The position numbers were made by a program, and so were the translations under genes. Below, piece by piece: positions 48,014 through 60,583 of a DNA stretch of 64,000 nt. The stretch's first letter is position 1. Every line of letters begins with the position of its first letter. The notes under the pieces are model-generated. The model searched no databases, was not told the DNA's origin, and was given only the letters and a program-made list of their open reading frames with translations. Source of the DNA: Castanea sativa (Eukaryota; Streptophyta; Magnoliopsida; Fagales; Fagaceae); the NCBI RefSeq assembly GCF_040712315.1, contig NC_134013.1, positions 82,466,001-82,530,000 on the forward strand, in the 5' to 3' direction.

Positions 48014-50196
48014 TCTATATATATTATATCTAAAAACTGAAACGTAGCATTTATTATTGCTACACTTCTGTTGAGCCACCTCATCTACCATGTCATTATT
48101 CTTTTTCATATTTATTTTTTTTAATTTTAATTTTTTTATAATATTAAATATATAAATATATTGTCTTTACAAATTCATCTTAGATTGTTTTAGTTTTCCA
48201 TATTCAAGGACTTTAATTTTGATGTTATAAATAAATAATTCAAAACAAAAGTATTGTCTATACATATTCATCTTGGGCGGTTTAACTTTACATATAATTT
48301 TTGCCAATTTATCTTCATTCATTTTGGCTCTTTTTATATCCAAACTTTTACTATAAATTTGTCACTCTCTTCCATTCGATGCATAGTTTTTCCATAAAAA
48401 AAGGTACTCTCTCTCTCTCTCTCTCATTTTTTTTTTCATTTTTTGTTGGATTTTTTTTATTTTATTTCTTTTGCATCTCTACCTTAGATTGATGAATATT
48501 TGTGTTTTCTAAAACTTTACTTTTGGTTTATTATAACTGAAAATGAAAAGATAAAAGGCTAGCCATTGTACCTCCTATTGTCTAACTCATCATGTACATA
48601 ACTCATAAACTTAATGATTTTCTAATGAATGAAAAAGATAGAAACCTATACTATGGATATTTTGTAATATATATCTTCAACTACAAAATTTTGCAATCCA
48701 CGTCTTAATTTAGGATTAATTGTCATGTCTATGCATTGTATCCAAATGTTTGATTGCATTAATTGTTATAGTAAGAATGCACTTTGACATTGTGAGTGTT
48801 TGTTAATTTAGATGCTAATAACACATTGTCATTTATTTTCCCTTTCCTTTTTTCAAACCAGTCTTAATTATCACCTAGATCATTGCAGGACAAATTGTTT
48901 TTGTTTTTATTTTTCACTTGAAAACAATCTGAAATTCTTTTTATAAATTCATTCTTTTATTTTCTATCTCAAAAACTGATATGAAATTCTTTTTATAAAA
49001 TTCATTCTTTTGTCTTTTGTTCCAAAAACATACCTGAAACTTTTCATAAAATTCATTCTTTTATTTTCTATCTCAAAAATATATCCAAAATTATTTTTAT
49101 ATATGAAATTCATTTTTTTCTATCTCAAAAACATATCTGAAATTATTTTTATAAAACTCATTCTTTCTTGCATCATAAAACCAGATCTGTATTTTCTATT
49201 AAAAATATAATTCATAGTTTTTCATCATAAAATCAGATCTGGGATTTTCTATCATGAAGTCATGGTATTCTCATAACAAAATAAATAAAATGTTTTTTCT
49301 TTATTTGCATAGTGCAAGGTGTAGATCTAGGATTTTTGAATGACATTTTATCATATATCTAGGAAAACTAACACAACATACTGCATTTCATAATTTGTTG
49401 CATGTCATTAGTCAATATGTAAGTGTTCTTTGATGCAAATATTTTTTGTCATTTTATTTACAACACTAAATACTTTTAATGAATATTTTTTGTTGTTGAT
49501 ATAATTTGGAGAAAAATTATATTATAATATGTCATATTTTGTGTTGTTGTCAGGTTTTATTTTATTTGGAAAACAATAGGATATAGTCTAGACAATATAT
49601 TGTCTAGACTATATATTGACGAAAATGATCTTTGTACAGTATTCTTTCACTGTTTCTAAATATTTTGTTTAACAAATTAGCAAAAAGTTATTATGTCTTT
49701 GTTATATAATGTTTTAGATATTTGAGTAATTTTTTTAAGTGTTTATGAATATCAGTATCTCATTAGTGTATTGTTTGAGATTTTTAAGAAAGCAAATTCA
49801 ATTTTGTGTAAAATTATTTATTTATCTATTTATTTTTCACATGTTGGATTAGATGTTAGATTAGATTATAACCCGCGCTTTTGCCTAGAAACAACGGCAT
49901 ATTTCTATTGCGTTACTTCAAAGCCTTATTAAAATTTTGAATTTGACTATGCATTGGATATTTTGATTGATTAAATCATATTTGATATGTTTTACATATT
50001 CAGGAGAAGGAGTTTTACTTTGATGTGAGTTTTATTTTTCCCTTTCTTTTTTATTTTGAATTGTAGCTTTGTTGATTTTTATTAATTTTCTAGATATGTT
50101 TCTCGATGTTTTTTATTGTGCGGTAGAAAAAATTGGGTTTGAGAATGAGACCACCCTAAAAATATTATTACATGCAACACGCGGGTCGGTGATTAG
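48014..50196 (+). mobile_element. Probable non-autonomous Helitron
   Basis: Begins TCTATATATATTATATC right after an A, and its first 90 bases match, inverted, the sequence ending at about 62826. The proposed 3' end is GCGGGTCGGTGATTAG followed by T, one base from the CTRR consensus; AACCCGCGC at 49871 could be the other half of the stem. The interior is AT-rich with several repeats of a TCTATCTCAAAAA(C/T)-type segment (48960-49150). No Rep/helicase frame. The 3' end is uncertain; a CTAG at 49886 is an alternative. Confidence 0.4.
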
Positions 50197-51463
50197 TTTT
50201 ATATAATTATTGAGGATAAAATTTAGTTGCTAAGAAAGCCTTGCACACTTACAGGGTGCTTACTTTATAAGCATGCGACCGTTGTCACGTACCTAGCTTT
50301 TGCTTGGGTTTGGGGCATGACAGAAAAGATGGAGAGGTAGTAGGTTATGGTCATAGGAGGTGAGAAATGGAGAAGATATAGATAGTAGACCGGACATTGG
50401 TGAAAAGTGATTCTCTAGGCAAGCAAGCATTGACAACTTTCTTTCTTTTGTTTTTTCTTTTTGTGTGTTGAAAAAGCGAAAAAGCATTGACAATTTGATA
50501 TAACATAATATTCTTATACCTAGTCATGAAACACAATTGCCTAAGTTTTCTATCTTTATGTTTGTTTAAATATAAACATTGACATTACTTTTGTGTGTTA
50601 TTCAAATCAATTTGTTGCGCATTTGCATATTTCATTTTTATAACCCCTCTATCTTATCATTTGTGAAGGACAATTTGACCTACTTCAGCATATACCGTGG
50701 TGTAGCAGACTCCGATTACTACATAAGGGATAAAAATTATCTCAAGTGGTTTGTATCATCATATAAAGTGAGAATATAGTGTTATTATCACCTTCCACTA
50801 GGTATTTATTTAGCAATTCCATATGAATTGGTATGCAAAAGGAGAACTGAGTGCAAATGTAATGAAAATCGTTCCGGGGTCGTTACAAACACATCTTGCA
50901 ATTTTTTAAGACATACATTGACTAATAGAACAAAAGAGATTTGTGATTCATGATTCACAACGTTAACCTTCCTTACTAATTGCACTAATTAATTAAAATA
51001 TTATCTGTCGAGGGAGATAACATCTTAAAAGCTAAAGTTCCTATATATTATATTAATTACAAAGCATTATCTCCCTAATATTAACAAATAGAAAAGAAAT
51101 CCTTAGCTGGTTTTGATGCAATATTGAGATGAAAAGAGCTTGTTGATCTGTAGGGAATAGAGAAAAATCTCATTTGGATATCATGTACATGTCCAATAGG
51201 AATACTAGGGAAAATTTCAAGGAATCAAAGTAAAACAATAATATTCTGTTAATATCCACAACTTGGAAAATTTGATAGTCTATAAGTAATTACACTCTTT
51301 GTCTTTGGTTGCTTAACCATCAACATGTTATGTCTACAAAGCTGACATCACAGTTCAACATTTAAATAGTGAAAAATACAGATAATTATAATATATGAAA
51401 AGAAATTTATTATCATATAGAAATTTATAAAATTGGTTTTTGGGGGCACATAATTCTAACAAA

Positions 51464-54400
51464 TCAAACACCATCAATGTTAGGAGGCTCTTCTTTCATT
51501 AACAGTGAGGAAGGATTAGAGAGATAATCCTTCAACTGTCCCATTTCATGGGCTACATCCAGCATGGTTGGTCTAGTTGAAGGTATGAACTGTGTGCACA
51601 TAAGGCCAAGCTCAATCATTTCTAGAATCACATCTCTCCATATTTTGGTGTATTCCTTTGGCATGACTGATGGGGTGCACCCATCAAGAGCATGTTCAAC
51701 TATGGGATCCATCTTGTAGGGGAAGTGACTCTTAACCCATTCATGCAAGCTTGAGCCTTTGTCAATAAGAACTTTTGTTGGGCGCCTTCCCGTTACAATT
51801 TCCAATAAAAGGACCCCAAAACTATACACATCACTCGTAGGGGAAGCGCTTTTGCCCAATCCATATTCTGCATTTGGTTAAATTGATGAAAGAGCACAAT
51901 CAGTATAATAGTAAAAAATTTGTATTTATTATGCTGTTAATGTGACACAAATCATAATTGTTATCATATTAATTTGTCAATAATTTTTTTTAGTAAAACA
52001 GTAATAGCATTAGCAGTTTCCTTAATTTATTTTATCTTAGTGTGATGCATCATTTCCTTAGGAGACTTTTGGTGTAATGGAAAACGGGTACCAAGACATG
52101 CAGTATGTTGTAATTATTGCTAGCATTGTGAACAAATAATCTATGAGTATAGTGAATACTATGCTTAAACCAATAAGGTCCTAACTCATTAAATTACGTT
52201 GTAATTATTGCTAGCATTGTGAACAAATAATCTATTAGTATAGTGAATACTATGCTTAAACCAATAAGGTCCTAACTCATTAAATTATTATTCTTATCAT
52301 TTTACTTGACTTTACAGAGAACTCTATTGATGCTTTTTCTAAGAAGTATGGGGCTATTCAATGTCTAAGAAGGAAAACCAGCTGACTAATTGATTTTGAC
52401 AAATCATTTGGTCTACAGAATGTTGAACATAATTTTTTTGCACAAACCAGGCAAGAAGTGTTGAACTGAATGATATAACAAAGATTTGTGACTTGCTCAT
52501 GCCCTTTTATACAGCAAATATGTAAGGGTAACCATATTGTTACATAAACACTATGAAGAATTCTAACTACAAAACTAACACATAATCACATGAGGAAAAT
52601 ATAATTATATTTAATTCTAGGCTTCTAGCTCTGGCAGAAAATTACTTACCAGGAGCTATGTAACCAACAGACCCGCATAATAAGCCATTTGTTGAGTAGA
52701 TGGATATTGTTTCCTTCACATTAGCACTCTCATCTCCCCCTTTAACCAGCCTTGCAATTCCAAAATCAGTTACCAAAGCTGTCAAGTAATCATCAAGAAG
52801 AATGTTGCTCGGTTTTAGATCACAGTGTACAACTTTAACTGGAGAATGATGGTGCAAGTAGGCCACTCCTTCAGCAACATCGCTGCATATGCTCACTAGC
52901 TGTATCAAATCCAGCCCATGTTTCACTCCATGGCTTGGGTAGAGATGCCTCTCCAAGCTTCCGTTTGACATCAGTGGAAGAACAAGAGCCTTAAAGTCTG
53001 GCCTACTACAAATTGTGATTATCCTTATTAAATTCCCGTGCCTTGCCCTCTTTAGGACTTGGCATTCTCTCTTAAAGCTCCATGGACTTTCTCTAGCTGT
53101 CTTTGTATCTAGAACCTTTACAGCAATTATTGTATTATCACAAAGAACTCCCTTATAGACATGACCAAATAGGCCTGAACCAATTAGGCTTGAAGCACTA
53201 AACCCGCCAGTGGCTTCATTGCGTTGCCCATATGAGATTCTAGGGTGCTTGAGGTCCAAGTCCCCTCCATCAAATATTTCCAATTGTGATTGGATTCTTG
53301 ACCTTTGTACAAGGCAGTACCCAAATATGGACAAAATGAGAATTGAAAATAATGAGAGAAGAACCGACAAAATAAGCGTAAGATGAGAATGTCTATTTGA
53401 GCACTTTGGCATGCCTTCTATTGAGCCACAAAGGCCATCATTTCCAAGGAAAGAGTCTATGGTGAGCAATGAAAACGCTCCCTCGCTAGATACTTTTCCA
53501 GAGATTTTGTTGAAAGAGAAGTTCACATGCTTGAGAGTAGAGGACATCTGCAGAGATTGTGGTATGTCTCCAATCAATTGGTTCGAATACACATCAAGTG
53601 CTTGAAGATAAGGCAATTGCCCTATTGAAAATGGAAGGGGACCTTCTAAAAAATTACGCGAAAGGTTGAGACTCTCTAGTGCAATGCAACTTTTGAGTTG
53701 TGTTGGGATTGTGCCAGAGAGATTGTTATTGGATAAATCTATAGCTAGCACCATGCCCATTTTACTGAGCTCTAATGGCAAAGGCCCATACAAGTGATTG
53801 CTAGAAAAATTCAAGTATAACTTCAAGCTTCTCAACCCTACAACTTCACTAGGAATCACCCCAGAAATCTTATTGTGAGAAAGGTCTAGAATTTCTAAAT
53901 TGACACATTGGCCTAAACTTGGTGGTATTGTTCCTGAGAGCTGGTTTTGATAAAGCATGATTGGGGAAGGTTTGCAAAGCTATTCAGAATTAAACCCGAT
54001 AGCTTGTTTCTCGATAAATCTAGAAGATCTAGATGGGGAATGTTGCCAAGAGCAGGCGGAATCTCACCAGAGAGTGAATTATTTGACAAGTAAACCTTCT
54101 CTAGCTTTTCCATTCGACATAGTTCAGGTGGGATTGAACCATTCAATATGTTACTAGACAAGTTTAAAAGGGTAAGATTCACAAGGTTTGAAATGTGAGG
54201 AGGAATTAAGCCATAGATAAGATTCTCATCAAGATGAAGTTGCACAAGATTGGTAGAAAGATCACCAATAATGGGAGGAATTTTCCACCAAGGTTATTTC
54301 CCGCCAATTTGAGTTTTAGAAGGTCAGAACAATTTCCTAAGGAAGCAAAGAAAGGTTCTAGGTTGTTGTTACCACCATGGCTAACAAAGTCATTATAGGA

Positions 54401-55162
54401 CAAAAAGAGTACTTGTAACTTTGGCATTTCACATATAATCTCTAACGGTAACTCCCCCGTTAACATATTAGACTCCAAGTCCAGCCAAATAAGTCGTGTG
54501 GAATTTGAAAGGGCTCGTGGTATATGTCCCACAAGCCTATTAGACCAAAGCAAAAGAATCCCCAAATCTTTTAGCCCACATTCATTCTTAAAGGGGATTT
54601 CTCCACTTAAAGAATTGTTAGAAAGATCTATGTACTGCAAGGATAAAGACCCATTACAAAAAAGTGATTCTGGGATTTCACCTTGAAGCTTGTTACTTCC
54701 CAAATCAAGATATACCATTTTGTGAAGAAATCCCAAGTGGTAGGGAATTTTCCCTTCAAGAAAGTTCCATGACAAGCTGAGTTGTTTAAGCTGAGTGAGA
54801 AAGCCTAACTCTTTTGGAATAGGACCTTCAAAGAAGTTCATTGACAAATCAAGAACAGTCAAGGAAGAAAGATTGGCTAGTGATGGGGAAATAGTGCCAC
54901 TTAGCCATGCTGCATTGAGAATAAGCTCTGTGACGCTGTCACTTGCATTGTTGCAGCTCACTCTTGCCCAGTTGCAAATGTGAACATCCGAAGAGTTCCA
55001 ATTCTCAAGGACGTTTCCAGGGTCTGAAACAATCTCTGACATGAAAGAAAGTAATGTTACTTTTTCATTCATAAGCTGAGAATTTTGCTCACCAAAGACA
55101 CCAAACAAAACAACAATGACCAAATATAGGAAATTGTACATGGAAAATTTACAAAAACCCAT
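51464..55162 (-). pseudogene. LRR receptor-like kinase, copy C (two frameshifts)
   Basis: Same layout as A and B: exon 1 from 55162 to 52650, exon 2 from 51867 to 51464, with intact splice sites and TATA box. The reading frame breaks twice in the LRRs. One base is missing in a run of C near 54285 (LRR 9-10), and ten bases are missing near 53956-53962 (LRR 14) relative to copies A and B. The three segments lie in three different frames: 55162-54206 (318 codons), 54245-53913 and 53958-52642. The kinase part, including GSGLFGHVYKG, HCDLKPSN and DFG, is otherwise preserved, so inactivation looks recent. Translation from the ATG would give a secreted 318-residue fragment with signal peptide and about 9 LRRs. 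Confidence 0.9.
52104..52285 (-). repeat. 91-bp tandem duplication in the intron of copy C
   Basis: Units start at 52104 and 52195, same period and limits as in copy B. Confidence 0.85.
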
Positions 55163-55297
55163 TGTGGTATTGATTTATAAGGAGAGGGAAAGCTGTATGT
55201 GTGTCCAATGTTAAGAAGGAATTGTAATGCTAAAAAAAATTTGAACCCTTTGGGAACTCTAATATTATGTGCCTAACTGCCGTTGAAGGAGGAGATG

Positions 55298-55305
55298 TAT
55301 TTATA
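55298..55305 (-). promoter_or_regulatory. TATA box of copy C
   Basis: TATAAATA on the minus strand, 136 bp upstream of the ATG, matching copy B. Confidence 0.5.
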
Positions 55306-56027
55306 GCCACAAAACAAGTTTGGAACTATGGCATAACACATAAGCAACATTAAGATTCGTGTAGCAAATGCAATGGCGGTGTACATGTAAGCACTAGCAC
55401 ACGTACCCATTAAGAGTACAACAATTATCACACATGACACACCTATTGTTGCACACATTCCCTACCCACTCTTATGAAATTTTTTAATAACAATTTTGAT
55501 TGAAATCATATTTTGGAAAACACAATTTTAAAGGACTGTATGAAATTGTTAGAGTTGCAGAGCCTAGTTTGTGTTTGATTTGAATTATAACCCAATCCAA
55601 TATAAAGTGTTGCGGTTTTTTAATAGGAGATTTTCTAAGGCTTGTTCGACTCAAGCTTAAAAAAATTTGGCTAGTTTTTAGCCCTTTGTAAATCCTCTGT
55701 GTGGGATATAAATGCCGTTGTTTCATATTAAAGTTTTGTGTATTTTTTTAGAAGGAAAAACTATGCTGTTGCATCTTGTATTTTACCCTGAAAATAATGA
55801 AATCACTGTTTAGATATAGGCAAATTACCAATTCAAGTAATTTCTTGTATCATGTGATTGTCTTTTATGTGTGTACTATATGTTTTTACCTTTCACATAT
55901 ATAGAAAATTGTTTATATTCCCAAAAGGAATATGTGCTTTGTGAAACATGTGGGTTTCCTTTTTTTTTTTTTTAAATTGAAGAATAGAACAACATGGGTT
56001 TCTTTGTGAGTGGTGAGTTTGGACTAA

Positions 56028-56300
56028 TTTAGTGGATGATGTGCTGTTTAGGAAGATAATGTAGCATAATAGGCACGCTTAGGGACGGTGATGTGGCATT
56101 AATTGGGGGTATTGGTTTCGGCACATTTGTCGTCTGAGTGATGTGTTTTAGCACTACGTTGATGTCAGTTCAGAAGATGATCCATACCTGATTTCATTGG
56201 CATTTGGGTATCATGCATTGCACTCACAAAGATGTAGCACACCATGCAACTAACTTACTGAAAGAGATTGATGTCGTGGTAAAATTATAAGTAAAAAACT
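56028..56300 (-). promoter_or_regulatory. Conserved upstream block, copy C
   Basis: Counterpart of the A and B blocks, closer to B in sequence. Confidence 0.35.
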
Positions 56301-56747
56301 AACTGTAAGGACAAAAGACAAAAGGAAAAACTAATTAAACACAAAGTGAAGTTACTCTGAGGTCATAGTTTTTTTTTTCCCCTCAATGTTAATATTCAAG
56401 TGAACAAAAGCCTCTATTTATACCTATAAGGTTATGTTTCATGAAAAAGGCACGTATGGAGAGTTAGTTATTTTTTCATAAAACGGTTAAAAAAGATTGA
56501 AACCTCGTTATGTTTCATGAAAAGGCACGTGTGAAGAATTTGTTAATTTTTTTATAAAATAGTTAACAAAGATTGAAACCTTTTCAACCTTTCTGAATAG
56601 TTCCCAGAAAATTCTGCAAAAAATTCCAGAAAATTCAGATTTTCAAATTTTCACTTAAAAAATTTCAGAACTTGAATTTTTTACTTTATGAAACTATATT
56701 TTTCAAATTCAACCATCTTTATTACAACCTATCCTTATATATACCTA

Positions 56748-57311
56748 CAGTGTCGGCTCAATGGCTGAGCCAAATAGGCAACCGCCTTAGGCCCCCGATG
56801 AAAAAAGCCTCTAAATTTTTACCAATAAAGATATTCATGTACCAATAGAAGTATTAATTAAGCCCTAAATATTCACCAATAAATAAAAAGTAGTTGTTTT
56901 TTATCAAAGAAAAACTAGTTAAAGAAAAATATTTTCATAATTCATTAGATGGGTCAATCCTTTAATCTCTCACACATAAATGTTAAAAGAACTCATTAAT
57001 CTTACACTAGTATATAAATTTATACTCAAATTCTATTTAGAAATATCAAATATATAACTTTATTAAAATTTTCAGTCATAATTTTTTAGTATTTGGCTAC
57101 TTCATTCAATGAATAGTGTTTATTTTAGTTGTATAGTCATTGAATAATGCGATGAGTTTGTTTTAATTTATAATTTTTTTTTCTAAAAAATAGATTTTAA
57201 ATGAAAAAAAAACCAAAAGTTAAATAAATATTCTATTAATATTCAAAGTATAAAAATAGACCTCACTTAAAGTTATTGCCTTAGGCCCCATAATACCTTA
57301 AGCCGGCATTG
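56748..57311. mobile_element. Non-autonomous hAT-like element 3
   Basis: Ends CAGTGTCGGCTCAA and, inverted, CAATGCCGGCTTAA. A perfect 8-bp duplication TATACCTA lies at 56740-56747 and 57312-57319. The GCCTTAGGCCCC motif occurs near both ends. The interior is AT-rich and non-coding. Confidence 0.8.
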
Positions 57312-57994
57312 TATACCTATATATGCCCCACACACAAAAAATAAAAAAAAAGGTACAAAGAAAACTCTTGATTTTGCATCCCTAAGATGATCTCTTAAAA
57401 TTAGCTCCTACAGCAAAGAAACATTTGCTGTAAATATTACATCTGCGTCTATCTTTCCCTCAAAAAATCAACCAATGTAGTAGTATAAATTTTCATTATG
57501 GAAAATTTCAGCCAACAGCCTCCTGAGCAAGCTGCATGCCATAGCCTTCAATCCAAAACCAGCCTGTTATGCTATGATTAATTTTAATAACTATATCAGG
57601 ACAAGAGTCCCAGCAGTACTTGCAGGAAACAGCATGGATCCAATTTTGAGAAGAATAGAGATATTTTAATTAAATTTTGTTTGATATTTGGTAGTTTTAG
57701 TCAACTTATAAGTTTTAATTTGTCCAATCAAGTTGTAAAAATTTTGCACCTCTTACTTTAAAATATTGGTGTAAAGAAATCAGAAATTTCAAAAGAACAT
57801 TTTAAGAGAAATCCATATTTTCATTTTATATTATATTTTTAAATTGGAATAGATGGTGATGAAATCTTAAAAGATCCAAAAGACCTAGGACTAGAACTCC
57901 ACACCTTGACATTCTAATAACAATTATATTATGTTTCAGTTGTTTTGAAGTAAGATATTTTCATACATGAAATCTTTTACTTATAAAAATTTTT

Positions 57995-58334
57995 GGCTTA
58001 AATGCACTTTTAGTCCCTACATTTTGCATCTTTTCCATTTTAGTCCTTACATTTTAATTTTACCATTTTTAGTCCCTAAATCAATTAATGCGTGTTACTT
58101 TGGTCCTTGCTGTCAGTCAACAAACGGAAATATCTGACGTGACTGACGGAGGGCTTAAAATATTATTAAAAATCCACATCACCCATGCCACGTCAGCATA
58201 CAAATTTTAAAAATTAATTTATTAATTTTAACTAATAAAAAATTAAAAACAGAATTAAAAACCAAAATTCACATGAATTAAGATTTAAAAATTTCTTGAA
58301 CAAGAACACCAAAAACCCCAACCCAGATCTAAAA

Positions 58335-58382
<48 letters not shown>

Positions 58383-59079
58383 GGACTCACAGGTTTTCAG
58401 TTTCTTTCACTCTTTTTCTCTCTCTGTGTAAATCGGACACATTTAAGCAAAAAATACAAATTCATAAATCCCACTCTCTCATGAAAACCACTCTCAATCT
58501 CAATCTCACTCCTCATCACCATTCTTCCTTTGTTTAACCTCACAAACTGCCTATCTTCCTTCACTAGTGTCTCATTCAAGTCTTCACTTCTGGCGAACGA
58601 TACAGAAGGGCATCGCCGAATGACATCGGTCTATGCCTTGATCTGAACCAAACCATCGACGACAACATCCTCAGCACCAAGGTAACCTGGACCAATTCCA
58701 AGAACTGTTTCGTTTTGAGCCTCAGAAAAGCCGACAAACGCAGAATCCTCCGACCTTATCTCCAACACATCCACACGGTATCCAACAAAATTGAACAGCT
58801 AAAGCCTCGAGATTTGAAGCTGTACATGAACATCAATGACCAGCACGACAACAGATAGTGGAGATCTGTTCCTTTGTATTTGAGCTAAATTTTATGGGTT
58901 TTTTTTTTTTTTTTTTTGTGTTTGTTTCCTAAGAAAATATAGGTTTATGGGTTTGATTTGCTAGAGAATTCGGTGTTGTATGGCTGATTAGTTATTCAAT
59001 TATGGACTTTGTGAAAATCATGTGGATTAGTGATTTGCTGGAGAATTTGGTGTTGAATGGTTGTTTGTTGTTGTTGTTG

Positions 59080-59111
<32 letters not shown>

Positions 59112-59433
59112 CTGGGTTTGTGTTCTTGTTGTTCTTGTTCAAGACACACTTAGATCTCAATTCATTTGATTTTTTGTTTTTAATTTTTTTATCTAGTTAA
59201 AATTAATAAATTAATTTTTTAAATTTAGATGCTGACGTGGCATGGGTGATGTGGATTTTTAATAATATTTTAATTCCTTTGTCAGCCATGTCAGATATTT
59301 TCATTTGTTGACTTACGGCAAGGATCAAAGTAACACGCGTTAATTGATTTAGGGACTAAAAGTAGTGAAATTAAAATGTAAGGACCAAAATAGAAAATAT
59401 GCAAAATGTAGGGACTAAAAGTGCATTTACGCC
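57995..59433 (+). mobile_element. Mutator-like element with long TIRs and captured gene fragment (Pack-MULE)
   Basis: The terminal inverted repeats run about 240 bp (57995-58240 and 59190-59433), roughly 85-90% identical by eye, each starting GGC(T/G)TAAATGCACTTTTAG. The flanks AAAATTTTT and AAACATTTTT fit an imperfect 9-10 bp duplication. Unit B keeps the empty site near 45521-45550. The interior holds a (CT)n run (58337-58378), a coding-like fragment (58600-58890) and poly-T tracts. No transposase. Confidence 0.8.
58600..58890 (+). pseudogene. Captured fragment of a BCS1-like AAA-ATPase (N-terminal region)
   Basis: One frame reads DIGLCLDLNQTIDDNILSTK, then VTWTNSKNCFVLSLRKADK, then RRILRPYLQHIHTVSNKIEQ and LKLYMNI, followed by a TAG at 58856-58858 and then WRSVP. 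This order (substrate-domain strand, D/E-R-x-L/I-L-x-x-YL helix, LY-N, W-SV) is that of plant AAA-ATPases with an ASD domain, such as the At2g46620 type. The AAA core (Walker motifs) is absent. I recalled the family from memory, so the exact donor is uncertain. Confidence 0.6.
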
Positions 59434-59743
59434 AAACATTTTTATTAAAAATTTTCAAGTGTTTGATATAGCAAATAAATTTTTTTAAGCAAACCTTCAA
59501 AATTAATAGCTCAACCACTGAAGCGGTTTAAAGCTTTGCCTTAAACTACAGTTGGAAGTCTTTTGAGAAATCACTGTTTATATTGGCAGTACCCAAACTT
59601 TTTGTTTTAATTTACCATTGGACGATGCACAAACCACTTGACATGGGTTTATTAGTCCCTTTTGCCTAGGGCCGGCCCTAAGTGCACAAAGTCCAATCCG
59701 CATATATGATATATTTAATTAGATATGTTTTCCGTTTGAAGGA

Positions 59744-60583
59744 GGGATTTTGTAGGTTAGCGCAGTGAGAGGAAAATATATAATAAGTTAACATGCGGTT
59801 AGAAGAATTCTGGAAACTAACATCTTGAGTTTTTAAAACTCGAGATCGATGATGAAAATTGAGGCTTTCAAACTCGAGTTCTATTGCTGCCGGGGACCAA
59901 TTTAGCCATATAGATCTCGAGTCTATAAGACTTGAGTTCTAAAAAGCAAAACCGAGTCTTCAAAACTCGATTTTTGTCAGACTTGACGAAGAACAAACCT
60001 AAAGAAGAACGCAGCGCCGAAGAAGACGATCTGGTTGGAGAAGAATGCTGGTGGACGATCTGATCTTCAGCGACTGGGTGGACGATTTGATCTTCAGAGT
60101 CTTCAGCAACGATGAAGAACGAACAGACGCGAGGAAGAAGAACAGGAAGAACAATTTGACGACGAAGAACCAACGATCTGACGACAAAGAACACGACGAA
60201 GAATAGAGGAACGATCTGACGAAGAACGATCTCACGACGAAGAGAGGAACGATCTGACGACAAAGAACAGAGGAACGATCTGACGACGAAGAACAGAGAT
60301 GAAGACAGATCTAAGTGGGCGATTGGACGATCTGTGTCTGATCTGCACAAAGAACTCAGTGAGGAAGAAGAAGTGAAACTCGAGTCTTTAAAACTCGAGT
60401 TCCATGTGGAATTCCTTGCCACATCAACTCCTACCGCTTACAAATCGAGACTTAAAAACTCAAATTTATCTTGGAACTCGAGTTTTAGACACTCCAAATG
60501 CTAGTTTTCAACATTGTTTTGAAACATCACAACTAACTAAATTTTTTAATATTTAATGTAATTTGAAAAAAAAAAAAAATCCC
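59744..60583. mobile_element. Mutator-like or similar TIR element with AAACTCGAG repeats
   Basis: Begins GGGATTTTG and ends AAAAATCCC, flanked by GTTTGAAGGA at 59734-59743 and 60584-60593, a perfect 10-bp duplication. AAACTCGAG(T/A) motifs occur at least six times in both orientations near the two ends (59838, 59868, 59918, 59964, 60377, 60393, 60476). The middle is built of degenerate GAACGATCTGACGA repeats. A 184-codon minus-strand frame across it is repeat-derived. Confidence 0.55.

Larger units (their letters stand above)
50323..59663 (-). repeat. Duplicated unit C
   Basis: Third copy, collinear with A and B. 50323-51463 is the gene's 3' flank and keeps the single ATTCA (50953-50957) where the Athila element sits in B. 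55163-56390 and 57320-57990 are upstream DNA. Homology ends near 59663. Confidence 0.78.

Noticed and set aside
58337..58378. (CT)n run as a plant initiator or GAGA-type promoter
   Set aside because: It lies inside the Mutator-like element and is best read as a microsatellite; another run is at 48407-48424.
59868..60422. 184-codon minus-strand ORF
   Set aside because: Ser/Arg/Leu/Phe-rich translation of degenerate GACGAAGAAC repeats inside a transposon; no domain.
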